Source: Thomasclavelia cocleata
GTDB lineage: Bacteria; Bacillota_I; Bacilli_A; Erysipelotrichales; Coprobacillaceae
Direction of reading: 5' to 3'
Length of the DNA: 64,000 bases
Assembly: GCF_900102365.1 (NCBI RefSeq)
Contig: NZ_FOIN01000008.1
Location: 28,371-92,370 of the forward strand
Made by a program: the position numbers and the translations under genes. Positions within the stretch are counted from its first letter, which is position 1; each line of letters begins with the position of its first letter. This document shows, piece by piece, positions 9,189-18,324 of the stretch. The notes under the pieces are model-generated. The model saw only the letters and a list, made by a program, of their open reading frames with translations, was not told the origin of the DNA and searched no databases.

Positions 9189-12100
9189 TTAATATCCTCG
9201 TACACTTTCATAATTTAATTTTCTTGATTTTTTATTTATACTTCTAAAATCAAAATCTTTTTGTCCTTTTTCATTTTCAATAATTGGTATATCTAAAAAT
9301 GTTGTTTCTACATCAACATCCCCATTAATTGTAATAATTGTATACATCTTTGAAAGATCAATATTTTTATCTTTACTTTTCAGATTAATCCCAATTAAAT
9401 TAGCAGTTCGTTGTAACATCGCATCACGTTGAGAGTTCTTATTACTATTATCAAAATTTTGTAATAAAACAAATAATTTCAAATATTCTTTATAATTCAT
9501 TGTAAAACCTGCGCCAGCTGAACTATTCCCTTTTTCTGATGTATCAGTAGTATTTGATGAAATTGATTGATTAAATTTATCAAAAGTTTTATTTATTTCT
9601 TCTGTTGCTTCTGATTTCAAATCCTCACTATAATTACCAGCAATTTCTTGTATACTATTCTTTAATTCATTGCCTACTCCTGATATACTTTCATTAACTA
9701 AAGAATTAATCTTCCCATGAATATCAATAATTTCCAACTCTAAATTTTTATTCATTTCTTCTAACACTTTGGTCAATCCAATTTTTTCATTAATATATTT
9801 ATTTTTTAAATTTAATATTTCTTTTGCAATATTTTTAATAGGGATCAACTCAAAAATTTTATTTTTAATCTGTTCACTGATTTTTCCACCAAAACTATTA
9901 TTCTTAATTTTATTTAAAATACTTTTTAATTCCTGTTCTATATCTGTTTCTGATAATTCCAGATCATTACAAATAATTTGTTCTGCCTTTTCAAATATAG
10001 CTGAAGAAATTATACTTTCAATATTTTGAACCATATCGCTACTAACTTTGTTAATATACTCATTTAAATTATCATTAACACTGTTAATTGCATTATCAGT
10101 GATTCCTAAAATTTTATCAGTAATACCATCTATTCCACCAACTACTGCATTTGTTACTTCTTCTTCTGCAAAATTTACGACCTCTTCAATAAATCTATTA
10201 GGTTTAAATACAAAAGTATCCTTGGTTTTTATAAAAGCAACATCTTTACCATCCATTAATGCTTTAACATCAATCGTACTTTCACCTAATGCAAAGCCGC
10301 AAACTATAATCGTTTTTATCACTGGTATCATAAAAGGCATAGAGCCTGCAATACTAGCTGCCGTAGTTCTTGCAGTAGAAGTAATTTGAGTATCAGTCAT
10401 AGCATATAATAAATTAAGTACAAATCTCGTTGTATATAGTTTAGACTTCATTGCCTCAATATTTGCTTGTGGGGTATCCATTCCACATAGAATATATTCA
10501 ACTTCACTTTGATAAAACGGATTAGTACTTGTGCTTTTACCAGCTAAAGTAACATCATTTTCACCTGATTCACTTGTATAATGACTAAACATTTCTGTCA
10601 TGTATTCTGATATATATAAAGTATCTCGACTATTTTCACCATCAAAAATATATCTAAGATTTGTAATTGATTTTAAAAATGAGCCCATACTATTAAAATA
10701 ATTCATAAATTTTTCAGCTGTTTTATTTTTATCATATTTACCTGATTCAAAATTATTAACCTTTTCACTACTATCAGTTTTTTCTATATAACCACTAGCA
10801 GAGCTGATTGAACTATCAGCATTACTAAGCGACTTATTTTCTGCTGATGGTTTAGCACTGCTTAAAACATGATCCAGCTTGTCTTTCTTACTTTCATCAC
10901 CAGTAATATTTTTACAAATACTCTTTAAATACTTATAGAATTTATCTTCTTCATCAATTACTATTGGTTTTGTTCCAGAAAAACCACTTGTTTTATATTC
11001 AGAAAAATTTTCTTTAATTTTTTCTTTTTCTGTATTAGGTTCAATGTCAAAATTTTTAGTCTTTAATGACTTGTATAGCTTTTTACCATAAAGTGTTCCA
11101 ACATTCTTATCATCTCTAAATGATTTTATAAAACTATCAATATATTCCTTATATTCAGTTACTGTGTTTTGCAAAGTTTTTAATTTATTTTTATCTAAAT
11201 CTCTAGCACTACTTTCAAACTCTGCTTTCATTGATGCTTTGTATTCACTTTGAGCTAAATCATCAATAGCATTTTTATAATTTTTCTTTGCTGATTCAGC
11301 TTTATCAATTGCCTTTTTTACAGCATTTAATTTTTTATCTATCCCATTTAATTTAGATTTAATAATAGTAAGCTGTCCTTCTATTGCCCTAACAGCTTTT
11401 GAAACAACTTCAAACTTTTCATTTATCTTAGATGAATAATCAGTAATCTTATTATTATTTTGAACTTGATAAATAATAGCATTTTTATCCTCAAAATTTT
11501 GCTTAAAACTTTTTATCTTCTCATACTTTTCCTTATATTTCTTGTCCTCTTCACTTTCTACATAATTTTTATCTTTATATTTTTCTTTCATTTCTTTGTC
11601 ATAATTATCACAATATTGTTTACAGTAATAATATAACTTATTATATGAAGGATATTTTTCTTCTAAAGCTTTAACCGCATTATATATTGTTTCTGGATAA
11701 TCATCAGAATTTACATTTTTTAATGCTAATGCATTTGTTAAAGCACTTTTAATTTTCTTTAAATCACTACTCTCTTTTTGATTTGAATCATCAAGATATT
11801 TTTCTATATAACTATATAAATCCTCTTGAGAATACTTCGTTAATTTCTTTTTATCATTATCACTTAATTTAGCTTTTTTATATTTATTAACTATATTATC
11901 TTTTTTATTATGAAGACTTAAAACTTTACAAATATAATCTATTTGAGAACCATTTATATCTCTTAAAGTATTCAACATATCATCAATTGATGTTCCAAGT
12001 AAATCATTATATTCATTTATCGTATCATATGCTTCTTGACATTTCTTTCCTATCTCTGATATCTTGTCTTCATATTCAATTTTTTTATTTACTGCTTCAG

Positions 12101-12650
12101 CTTGTTTATCAACATCACCTAATGTTTTTAATTTAGTAATTAATCCTGTTGCAAGACTAACAGGTCCCCGATATTTCATATATTCAATGATTTGATTTTT
12201 CATTACATCAGGATTTGTTATTTGTGATTCGTTTGCACCAGCAATACTTAAATTATTTATAGCACTTATTTTTACTAGATTATCAAATTGCTGTGTATTA
12301 GAATCATTCATAAAATTTTTAAAACTATTAATAATATTTAGTGATATGGCATCACTACCTTGAATCATTGAAGAACTTTCTAAATTATTATTAAAATACA
12401 TTTCTGCCTGATTTACAAAACTATTTGGATCATCTTGAGTAGCTAACAAACCATAATTATCATAAAGTTCATCATGAAATTCAGATAATAAAGCATTAAA
12501 AACTAGATCACCTGAACTAGTAACTATTGTTTTAGCAGCATCTAATCTAGCAGCATCAAATACATAACCGCCAAATACAAATGAGGGCAGCATGATAATA
12601 ATTAAAAATACAGTTACTCCACCTCGACATTTTTTGAGTAAAAAATCCAC
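9189..12650 (-). CDS. giant TadE/TadG-like pilus-locus protein (DUF5702-like)
   Basis: 1153 residues, by far the largest gene here. The N-terminus has RGGVTVFLIIIMLPSFVFGG, a pilin-like hydrophobic helix after a short basic leader, then DAARLDAAKTIVTSSGDLVF, which matches what I know of the DUF5702 family in Clostridia and Erysipelotrichia Tad loci. Most of the rest is Lys/Glu/Asn-rich, strongly helical and probably coiled coil (about 190-650 and 850-1060), with a hydrophobic patch near 755-790. A protein of this form could be a long surface fibre, a minor pilin or a scaffold outside the membrane. Start chosen at the first ATG after the stop of the upstream TadE gene, 16 bases away. Confidence 0.82.
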   Translation of the reverse strand: MDFLLKKCRGGVTVFLIIIMLPSFVFGGYVFDAARLDAAKTIVTSSGDLVFNALLSEFHDELYDNYGLLATQDDPNSFVNQAEMYFNNNLESSSMIQGSDAISLNIINSFKNFMNDSNTQQFDNLVKISAINNLSIAGANESQITNPDVMKNQIIEYMKYRGPVSLATGLITKLKTLGDVDKQAEAVNKKIEYEDKISEIGKKCQEAYDTINEYNDLLGTSIDDMLNTLRDINGSQIDYICKVLSLHNKKDNIVNKYKKAKLSDNDKKKLTKYSQEDLYSYIEKYLDDSNQKESSDLKKIKSALTNALALKNVNSDDYPETIYNAVKALEEKYPSYNKLYYYCKQYCDNYDKEMKEKYKDKNYVESEEDKKYKEKYEKIKSFKQNFEDKNAIIYQVQNNNKITDYSSKINEKFEVVSKAVRAIEGQLTIIKSKLNGIDKKLNAVKKAIDKAESAKKNYKNAIDDLAQSEYKASMKAEFESSARDLDKNKLKTLQNTVTEYKEYIDSFIKSFRDDKNVGTLYGKKLYKSLKTKNFDIEPNTEKEKIKENFSEYKTSGFSGTKPIVIDEEDKFYKYLKSICKNITGDESKKDKLDHVLSSAKPSAENKSLSNADSSISSASGYIEKTDSSEKVNNFESGKYDKNKTAEKFMNYFNSMGSFLKSITNLRYIFDGENSRDTLYISEYMTEMFSHYTSESGENDVTLAGKSTSTNPFYQSEVEYILCGMDTPQANIEAMKSKLYTTRFVLNLLYAMTDTQITSTARTTAASIAGSMPFMIPVIKTIIVCGFALGESTIDVKALMDGKDVAFIKTKDTFVFKPNRFIEEVVNFAEEEVTNAVVGGIDGITDKILGITDNAINSVNDNLNEYINKVSSDMVQNIESIISSAIFEKAEQIICNDLELSETDIEQELKSILNKIKNNSFGGKISEQIKNKIFELIPIKNIAKEILNLKNKYINEKIGLTKVLEEMNKNLELEIIDIHGKINSLVNESISGVGNELKNSIQEIAGNYSEDLKSEATEEINKTFDKFNQSISSNTTDTSEKGNSSAGAGFTMNYKEYLKLFVLLQNFDNSNKNSQRDAMLQRTANLIGINLKSKDKNIDLSKMYTIITINGDVDVETTFLDIPIIENEKGQKDFDFRSINKKSRKLNYESVRGY

Positions 12651-12666
12651 GTATTTTTCACCTCCC

Positions 12667-13359
12667 TTATTTAAATTTTAAAAATGAAAATTGTTTTGTG
12701 ATTTTGTTTATTACATCTTTTGCATTATCTGATATTTTACATTTTTTGGCTAAATATTCTCCTAAATCAAATACAATATCAGTATTTCTAAGAAATTCAG
12801 AACTATCACTAACAAAAGCTACTGTACTAAATTGTTTATTTATCTCAGTCGGTAAACCTAAAAAATTAAAGAAACGTGGTAATTTAACTTTGCTATTAAC
12901 AATAACTTCAACTTTATTAGATAATATGTTTGATTTAGATTTAATTTCAACATTTGTTATACTAGAATTAATATCAAAATAAGCTTTAACATCCATTACC
13001 CTTTTTAATTTGGTACTAGCCACACCATCAAATTTTCGTTCTCCTATTCCCCAATAACGATATGGATTTAAATCATGATAAATTTCTTTAATTAATCCAG
13101 CATCAAAACTATTTACCCCTTCAAAATCAATTTTATTAGTTTCAATTTCTCCATATTTAGGATAACCAGATTGTATCATTATCCTACTTGCAACATCAGC
13201 TACACGATCTGCTCGAGATTGTAGAGTTGCCAATTCTAGTTGATAATAGCCCATGATAAATAAAAAACATACAATAATAAAAACAATCGGCATTATAATA
13301 GAAGCTTCTACGATTGTAGCTGCTCCTTTTTCTTTTTTTAATTGTTCAACTACTTTCAT
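12667..13359 (-). CDS. TadE-family pseudopilin
   Basis: 230 residues. The N-terminal GAATIVEASIIMPIVFIIVC is the TadE signature: a glycine, then a hydrophobic helix with Glu at position +6. TadE/TadF proteins are processed by the A24 peptidase and are needed for Flp pilus assembly. The exported part has a basic stretch and a beta-rich centre. The gene follows the Flp pilin gene, with 39 bases between them. Confidence 0.9.
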   Translation of the reverse strand: MKVVEQLKKEKGAATIVEASIIMPIVFIIVCFLFIMGYYQLELATLQSRADRVADVASRIMIQSGYPKYGEIETNKIDFEGVNSFDAGLIKEIYHDLNPYRYWGIGERKFDGVASTKLKRVMDVKAYFDINSSITNVEIKSKSNILSNKVEVIVNSKVKLPRFFNFLGLPTEINKQFSTVAFVSDSSEFLRNTDIVFDLGEYLAKKCKISDNAKDVINKITKQFSFLKFK

Positions 13360-13398
13360 AAAAGCTCACCTATAAATATTTACCTGTCCAACATGAAC

Positions 13399-13614
13399 CT
13401 ACCCGTGTGAACCTAATCCACTAGTATCCCCAATTTGATCGAATAAATTATTAATCAACTCCATAATCCTATCTTTAAATAACCATGCTATTGCTACTGC
13501 AATAACAACAATTAAAATTACTGCTACAATATCAGCTGCCCCTCTTTCTTCATTTAAAAAATCATTTAATCTTTCTTTTAATAAAAATTTTTTCACTTGT
13601 AAGTATGCTAACAT
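13399..13614 (-). CDS. Flp-family type IVb major pilin
   Basis: 71 residues. A basic leader of about 25 residues ends in ERG, followed by AADIVAVILIVVIAVAIAWL and a short polar tail ending in SGLGSHG. This is the form of Flp1-type pilins: cleavage after Gly, Glu/Asp near +4/+5, a 20-residue helix, and a very small C-terminal part. The long leader is typical of Firmicute Flp prepilins. It is encoded between TadC and TadE and is the likely structural subunit of the fibre. Confidence 0.9.
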   Translation of the reverse strand: MLAYLQVKKFLLKERLNDFLNEERGAADIVAVILIVVIAVAIAWLFKDRIMELINNLFDQIGDTSGLGSHG

Positions 13615-13631
13615 TTTCTCTTTCTCCTTTT

Positions 13632-14501
13632 CTAAAACATATTTGTAAACAATGGAACTATAATTACAATTAAAATTCCCATAAAAATTATTCCAGTTGG
13701 AATCAGTAATTTTGAATCAGCAGCTGCTCCTTTTTGAATAGTGCGCTGTTTTTTTTCATTCCAGCTTTCTTCTGATAACTCTCTTAATGATTTCGCTAGT
13801 TCGCCACTTCCTTTTTCTAAATTTTGTTCAATAACAGAAATAAATTTTTTAATTTCCTTTACATTACATTGCTTTGAAAAATTCATCAAAGCTTCATGGG
13901 TTGAAAATCCATTATTCATTTCGTCTTCAGCTTTCTGCATTTCTAAATAAAGTTCATGATTACTATTAAAAGCTATTTTTGCCCATGCCTCTTTTAAAAT
14001 AAGCCCAGTATTGATTAATAAAGCCATCTTAGATAATACTGTAGGTAAATCTTTTAATAAATTTTCATGACGATTATTTACTGCTTGTAAAACTGTATAA
14101 TCAATGTAATATGCTAGTATTAATCCACATACAAAAGACAAAACAACAATCTCAATACTATCTACTATTAGTGCAAACATCATACCTATTGGAATAATTG
14201 TAAGAACATATGAAATTTGCCCTGCAACATTAACATATAAAAAATATTCTGCATCTTCTTGTCCTTTAATTTCAATTAAGTTTTTTAATTTCTTTTGAAA
14301 ATAAGAGTTATGTAAATCTAAATTAAATTTCTCAATTGCACAAAAACCGATTTGAAACAATCCTGGTAAAAAATATTCATCACTATCAATATCTGCAATT
14401 TGTTCTTCATATTTTTCTTTAGAAACAATCATTAAATAAAGCCAAAATAAAGTAAATAACAAACCTATTATTAATATTACAATTTTTATTCTTAATGTCA
14501 T
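13632..14501 (-). CDS. tadC: TadC-like inner-membrane platform protein (T2SSF domain)
   Basis: 289 residues with one N-terminal membrane segment (about 5-25), two central ones (about 90-135) and one at the C-terminus (about 268-286). The T2SSF domain lies at about 145-265, with the pattern LPTVLSKMALLINTGLILKE, followed by the charged helix KGSGELAKSLRELSEESW. TadC and TadB form the membrane platform on which the CpaF ATPase acts. It begins one base after the TadB stop. Confidence 0.9.
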   Translation of the reverse strand: MTLRIKIVILIIGLLFTLFWLYLMIVSKEKYEEQIADIDSDEYFLPGLFQIGFCAIEKFNLDLHNSYFQKKLKNLIEIKGQEDAEYFLYVNVAGQISYVLTIIPIGMMFALIVDSIEIVVLSFVCGLILAYYIDYTVLQAVNNRHENLLKDLPTVLSKMALLINTGLILKEAWAKIAFNSNHELYLEMQKAEDEMNNGFSTHEALMNFSKQCNVKEIKKFISVIEQNLEKGSGELAKSLRELSEESWNEKKQRTIQKGAAADSKLLIPTGIIFMGILIVIIVPLFTNMF

Positions 14502-14502
14502 T

Positions 14503-15288
14503 TTATACCTCTATCTTGATAATTTTTAATCCTAATCGATATGCAAGAATAAAAATTATCAGTGCAATTATTTTAGTAGTAATAGTTGTAAAATTAAGTG
14601 CCATAATAGCATCAAACCCCATTGTCTGCATCATTGCAATAATAATAAACGGCATTAAAATAATTATATTTAACTGATTTTTATTACCAGCAATAATTGT
14701 GTTGATCTCTAATTCAATATCAATTTTTTGAGTAATTATTTCTTTACAATCATTAATAATTACTTTTAAATTTCCACCTAATCTAATACAAGTACAAAAG
14801 GTATCACAAAAATCCTTTATATCCTCTAAATGACTTCTATCAGCAAAATTCATTAATAAATTTTCAATTACAATATTATTGTATAAACCACCTATAATAA
14901 TATTAACTTCCTTAGTTATATACGCATTTTCACCATGTTGACTAATCATATCTTCTAAAGCATTATTAAATGCATCATTAACGTTATCTCCTGCTGCTAA
15001 TGAATTATTTAATGAATCCAATAAATCCCTAAATTCCAATAACAATTTTTTCTTTCTTTTATCAATAAGATATTTTCTGTATACTGGTATTGCTTTAAAG
15101 CCAAAAAATATTGCAATAACAAAACTGATAATAACAATCCCAAAGAATATCTGAATTGCTAGAAAAGCAATTATAAAGCCAATAAAAAAACCAATAAGCT
15201 TTTCTTTAATACCAATATTGATATAATCATAATCTATTGCATCAGTATAAATTCCCTCAATTAATTCATATTTTTCTTTTTTAAACAT
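14503..15288 (-). CDS. tadB: TadB-like inner-membrane platform protein (T2SSF domain)
   Basis: 261 residues. Hydrophobic segments lie at about 32-65 and 205-258. The T2SSF domain (about 80-200) includes LLLEFRDLLDSLNNSLAAGD and FCTCIRLGGNLKVII. TadB partners with TadC and the ATPase to move pilin subunits out of the membrane. It ends one base before the TadC start and begins 12 bases after the ATPase gene. It is shorter than proteobacterial TadB (~320) because it lacks much of the N-terminal region. Confidence 0.9.
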   Translation of the reverse strand: MFKKEKYELIEGIYTDAIDYDYINIGIKEKLIGFFIGFIIAFLAIQIFFGIVIISFVIAIFFGFKAIPVYRKYLIDKRKKKLLLEFRDLLDSLNNSLAAGDNVNDAFNNALEDMISQHGENAYITKEVNIIIGGLYNNIVIENLLMNFADRSHLEDIKDFCDTFCTCIRLGGNLKVIINDCKEIITQKIDIELEINTIIAGNKNQLNIIILMPFIIIAMMQTMGFDAIMALNFTTITTKIIALIIFILAYRLGLKIIKIEV

Positions 15289-15300
15289 TGTTCTTTTCCT

Positions 15301-16539
15301 CTAAATTTCGATATTAAATCCTGCTAATTTTAATTTATACGTATTTTTAAATTCATTAGAGGTTCTTGATAAGCTTCCTGATACCTTTTCCAATGTAGTA
15401 TTTTCATCTTCAATAAATTGATAAATTGGATTAAGAATTATTTCTCCATTTTCATATCCTAATACTTCACTTATTTCCATAGTCTTTCTTGAATGATCTC
15501 GCAATCTTGATAAATGAATAATAATATCTAAAGATGAAGCAATTTGCTGTCTTACTGCCTCTAATGGCAATCCCTCTGAACCTGTTAAAACCATTGTTTC
15601 TAAACGACTTAACATATCTTTAGTGGAATTAGCATGACCTGTAGATAAAGAACCATCATGACCTGTATTCATGGCTTGAAGCATATCTAATGCTTCACCC
15701 CCTCTTACTTCCCCAACTATTATTCTTTCTGGACGCATTCTTAACGATGATTTTATTAAATCTCTAATACTTATAGCTCCTGCGCCTGTCGTATTAGCAT
15801 TTCTAGTTTCCAAACTGACTAAATTTTCAATTCCTACAAGCTGTAATTCAGCTGAATCTTCAATAGTTATAATTCTTTCTTCTTTGGGAATATAATTGGA
15901 TAAAGCATTTAAAAAAGTTGTCTTCCCTGATCCTGTTCCTCCAGAAACAAAAATATTGTATTTAGCTTTCACTAAACATTTTAAAATCTCTGCTATTTTA
16001 GGTGTAATTGAACCAAATTTAATTAATTGTTCCATTGTCATTGGTGTTTTAGAAAATTTACGAATTGTAACAATTGGGCCATTTAATGAGATTGGTGGTA
16101 AAACAACATTAACACGTGAGCCATTAGGTAAACGTGTATCTACAATCGGATTTGCCTGATTTACCTCTCTTCCTGCTAATCCTACAATTTTTTGAATTAT
16201 ATCTTCTAGCCGTTCCTCTGATTCAAACTTTTCTGCCAGCTTTGTCAATTTCCCACTTTTTTCGATAAAAATATTTTCATGTCCATTTATCATTATTTCA
16301 GTAATATTGTCATCATTAATAATAGAGTCTAAAATATCTAGTCCCCTAATTGAACTATAAACACGATTTATCAAATCTACTTGTTCTTTAATTGATATAT
16401 ATACTCCCTTTGTAATTTGTAAGATAATCTCACTAATCTTTTCTTGTAATAAATCATCTGTAAATTCATTAAGTGAATACTCTTTTAATAAAATATCTTT
16501 AGTTCTTGCTATTACTTCATTTTTATATTCTTCATCCAT
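15301..16539 (-). CDS. cpaF: CpaF/TadA-type secretion ATPase
   Basis: 412 residues. The N-terminal ~110 residues are the helical N-domain; the RecA-like ATPase follows. Walker A SGGTGSGKTT is at about residue 200, the Asp box (ITIEDSAEL) near 228, and the Walker B/His-box region EVRGGEALDMLQAMNTGHDG near 270-290 continues into STGHAN. This is the conserved core of the type II/IV secretion ATPases of the CpaF branch, the motor of the Tad pilus at the cytoplasmic face. Length fits the family. Confidence 0.95.
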   Translation of the reverse strand: MDEEYKNEVIARTKDILLKEYSLNEFTDDLLQEKISEIILQITKGVYISIKEQVDLINRVYSSIRGLDILDSIINDDNITEIMINGHENIFIEKSGKLTKLAEKFESEERLEDIIQKIVGLAGREVNQANPIVDTRLPNGSRVNVVLPPISLNGPIVTIRKFSKTPMTMEQLIKFGSITPKIAEILKCLVKAKYNIFVSGGTGSGKTTFLNALSNYIPKEERIITIEDSAELQLVGIENLVSLETRNANTTGAGAISIRDLIKSSLRMRPERIIVGEVRGGEALDMLQAMNTGHDGSLSTGHANSTKDMLSRLETMVLTGSEGLPLEAVRQQIASSLDIIIHLSRLRDHSRKTMEISEVLGYENGEIILNPIYQFIEDENTTLEKVSGSLSRTSNEFKNTYKLKLAGFNIEI

Positions 16540-16543
16540 ATAT

Positions 16544-17602
16544 CTATAAATTAGTTAAAACATTTTTAGATACTATTTCATCAATCAACATCTTATCATC
16601 AGATGCATTATATTTATTTACTATAGCTAGAACTGGTATTTCTTTATTTTGAATAGTATTATTAAAAGACGAACTCATCTTATTATAAATAATCCCAATT
16701 TTTTGACATATACTACTATTTTCTCTTTTGTCTACTAAAGATAATGAATTAATCAATTTTAAAAACTTATAATTACCTATTTTAGTGCCATCTACAACAA
16801 ACCTTAAACTATCGCTTAAATCAAAGATAGTTTTTTCAACTATAGAAAAATCAATATTTCGATCAATAATAATATAATCAAACTCCATTTGTTTAAGCGC
16901 AGTAATCAATTTATTAATATCATCTATATTATTTATTTCTAATTTATCCAATAAAATAATCGGCGAAGAATAATAAAACACTCCATTATCATCTTTAGAT
17001 AAATTTTTTTCTAGTTTTGAAGCTAAATTCATATCATCTTTTTTTAATAAGAATACGACATTACTAAAACTTGTATCTTGATGGTTTTTAAAATAAACAT
17101 CAGTACTATCAAAATATTCTAAATTCAAATATAAGACTTTAAATCCCTTTTTAGTTTTAGAAATAGCTTCACTAATAGCAATCGTTGAAGTTCCTGTACC
17201 CCCACTAAATGATGTATAACTTATTATTTTAGCCTGATTGGAATTTGTTTTATTTATACTTATTCTTTCAAAACATTCCTCATACAAATTTAATATTTCC
17301 TCTAAAAAATCATTTATTTTTTGAAATTTATTAATAGCTTTAAAATTATTGATTTCACTTATTTCTTTTGATTCACTAAAATATCCTTTAGCAATTTTAA
17401 TATCTGCTATTTCTTGAAAATCAAACATTAGTTTATTAACAATCAAGACATGTAAATCACTTAAATTAATTGACTGTAATAAAGTTTCTTTAGAAGTAAA
17501 AATATATAAATCTAATTTTTGTCCATAATTACTTTTTAAAGCATTTGAAATTTTATTGAGATATACTACGTTATTATCTAATAATGCAACTTTTATCTTC
17601 AC
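16544..17602 (-). CDS. TadZ/CpaE-like MinD-type ATPase, first gene of the Tad operon
   Basis: 352 residues. The N-terminal ~110 residues resemble the atypical receiver domain of CpaE/TadZ. The ParA/MinD-like part starts near 128 with the deviant Walker A SFSGGTGTSTIA, followed by a switch-like Asp (YLNLEYFDSTD). The normal signature KGGxGK(T/S) is changed: the usual lysines are replaced by Ser/Thr, so nucleotide binding may be weak. The start is GTG at 17602, with a GGGGGG ribosome site 5 bases before it; an ATG that overlaps in another frame runs straight into TGA. TadZ/CpaE proteins position the pilus machine. Confidence 0.88.
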   Translation of the reverse strand: MKIKVALLDNNVVYLNKISNALKSNYGQKLDLYIFTSKETLLQSINLSDLHVLIVNKLMFDFQEIADIKIAKGYFSESKEISEINNFKAINKFQKINDFLEEILNLYEECFERISINKTNSNQAKIISYTSFSGGTGTSTIAISEAISKTKKGFKVLYLNLEYFDSTDVYFKNHQDTSFSNVVFLLKKDDMNLASKLEKNLSKDDNGVFYYSSPIILLDKLEINNIDDINKLITALKQMEFDYIIIDRNIDFSIVEKTIFDLSDSLRFVVDGTKIGNYKFLKLINSLSLVDKRENSSICQKIGIIYNKMSSSFNNTIQNKEIPVLAIVNKYNASDDKMLIDEIVSKNVLTNL

Positions 17603-17887
17603 ATAATCCCCCCTTATATCCTATATATTACTAATAAAAGGACATATTGTCAATATTTAGGACTTATGGTATATAAAACATCTTTTATATTTTTATGTTT
17701 TAAATTATTTTTTTGGAGAATAATATAATATATTTGACTATTATTATGTATTTATATTATAGATAAACATTAAAAATTAACCTTTTACTATTTTATCCAA
17801 AGGACTTATTAAACACTTTCAAGACATACAGTAACTTTATATTTTATGATTTTATAGGTATTATGTATATAATTTGGAGATGATTAA
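17603..17887. promoter_or_regulatory. divergent control region between the Tad operon and the XRE regulator gene
   Basis: This 285-bp AT-rich region holds the tad promoter (17625-17653) and the 18-nt motif TTAGGACTTATGGTATAT (17657-17674, plus strand). It also has four GACWTA cores at 17641, 17661, 17803 and 17823, arranged as two pairs each exactly 20 bp apart. A possible promoter for the XRE gene is TTGACT at 17734-17739 with TATAGA at 17758-17763 (18-bp spacer). The spacing of two helical turns suggests a DNA-binding dimer, most simply the XRE protein itself. Confidence 0.5.
17625..17653 (-). promoter_or_regulatory. sigma-A promoter of the Tad operon
   Basis: On the minus strand, TTGACA (17653-17648) and TAATAT (17630-17625) are exactly 17 bases apart. 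The -10 lies about 22 bases upstream of the GTG start of the tadZ-like gene. The -35 overlaps the short inverted repeat GACA-TAT-TGTC at 17641-17651, so a repressor bound there would block the polymerase. Confidence 0.75.
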
Positions 17888-18220
17888 ATGGACTACACTA
17901 AACTTGGAAATAATATTAGAAAAGAACGACTAAAACAAAACCTAACAATCGAAGAATTAGCCTATAAAGCTGATATTACCCCCAATTATTTAGGTAAAAT
18001 TGAAAGAGCTCAAAGCAAATTAAGTCTAGAAGTACTTATAAAAATTGCTAATGCTTTAGGAATTACATCTGATGATATTTTATCGCATGAATTTAAAAAA
18101 GTTCCCCAACAATTTATAGATACACTAAATAAAAATCTTATTGTCTTATCACAAAAAAATAGTGAATACATAGAGTTATTAAATGTTATGATTGATTTTC
18201 TAATTAACAAAACAAATTAA
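17888..18220 (+). CDS. XRE-family transcriptional regulator (candidate regulator of the Tad operon)
   Basis: 110 residues. The N-terminal helix-turn-helix (about 6-64) has the XRE pattern: LGNNIRKERLKQNLTIEELA, then ITPNYLGKIERAQSKLSLE and IANALGITSDDIL. The C-terminal ~40 residues are helical and may be a dimerisation part, as in SinR-type proteins. Start ATG with TTTGGAG 8 bases before it. It is divergently placed from the Tad operon and the shared region contains repeated short motifs, so it probably controls pilus expression; this is inferred. It is followed by a hairpin at 18257-18286. Confidence 0.9.
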   Translation: MDYTKLGNNIRKERLKQNLTIEELAYKADITPNYLGKIERAQSKLSLEVLIKIANALGITSDDILSHEFKKVPQQFIDTLNKNLIVLSQKNSEYIELLNVMIDFLINKTN

Positions 18221-18256
18221 ATAATATATTAAAATGAATAATAATAAATTAGATGC

Positions 18257-18290
18257 AGGGTAATTTAATAAAGTTTGAATTACTCTTTTA
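18257..18290 (+). terminator. probable terminator of the XRE gene
   Basis: AGGGTAATT (18257-18265) pairs with AATTACTCT (18278-18286), with G-T wobble, and is followed by a short T-run. It lies 37 bases after the XRE stop. Confidence 0.55.
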
Positions 18291-18324
18291 ATATTCATGT
18301 TATAATAAATTCACATATAAAAAA

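Noticed and set aside
17868..17873. TATAAT close to the XRE gene as its -10
   Set aside because: A start of transcription from it would fall at or beyond the ribosome site, leaving no leader for it.
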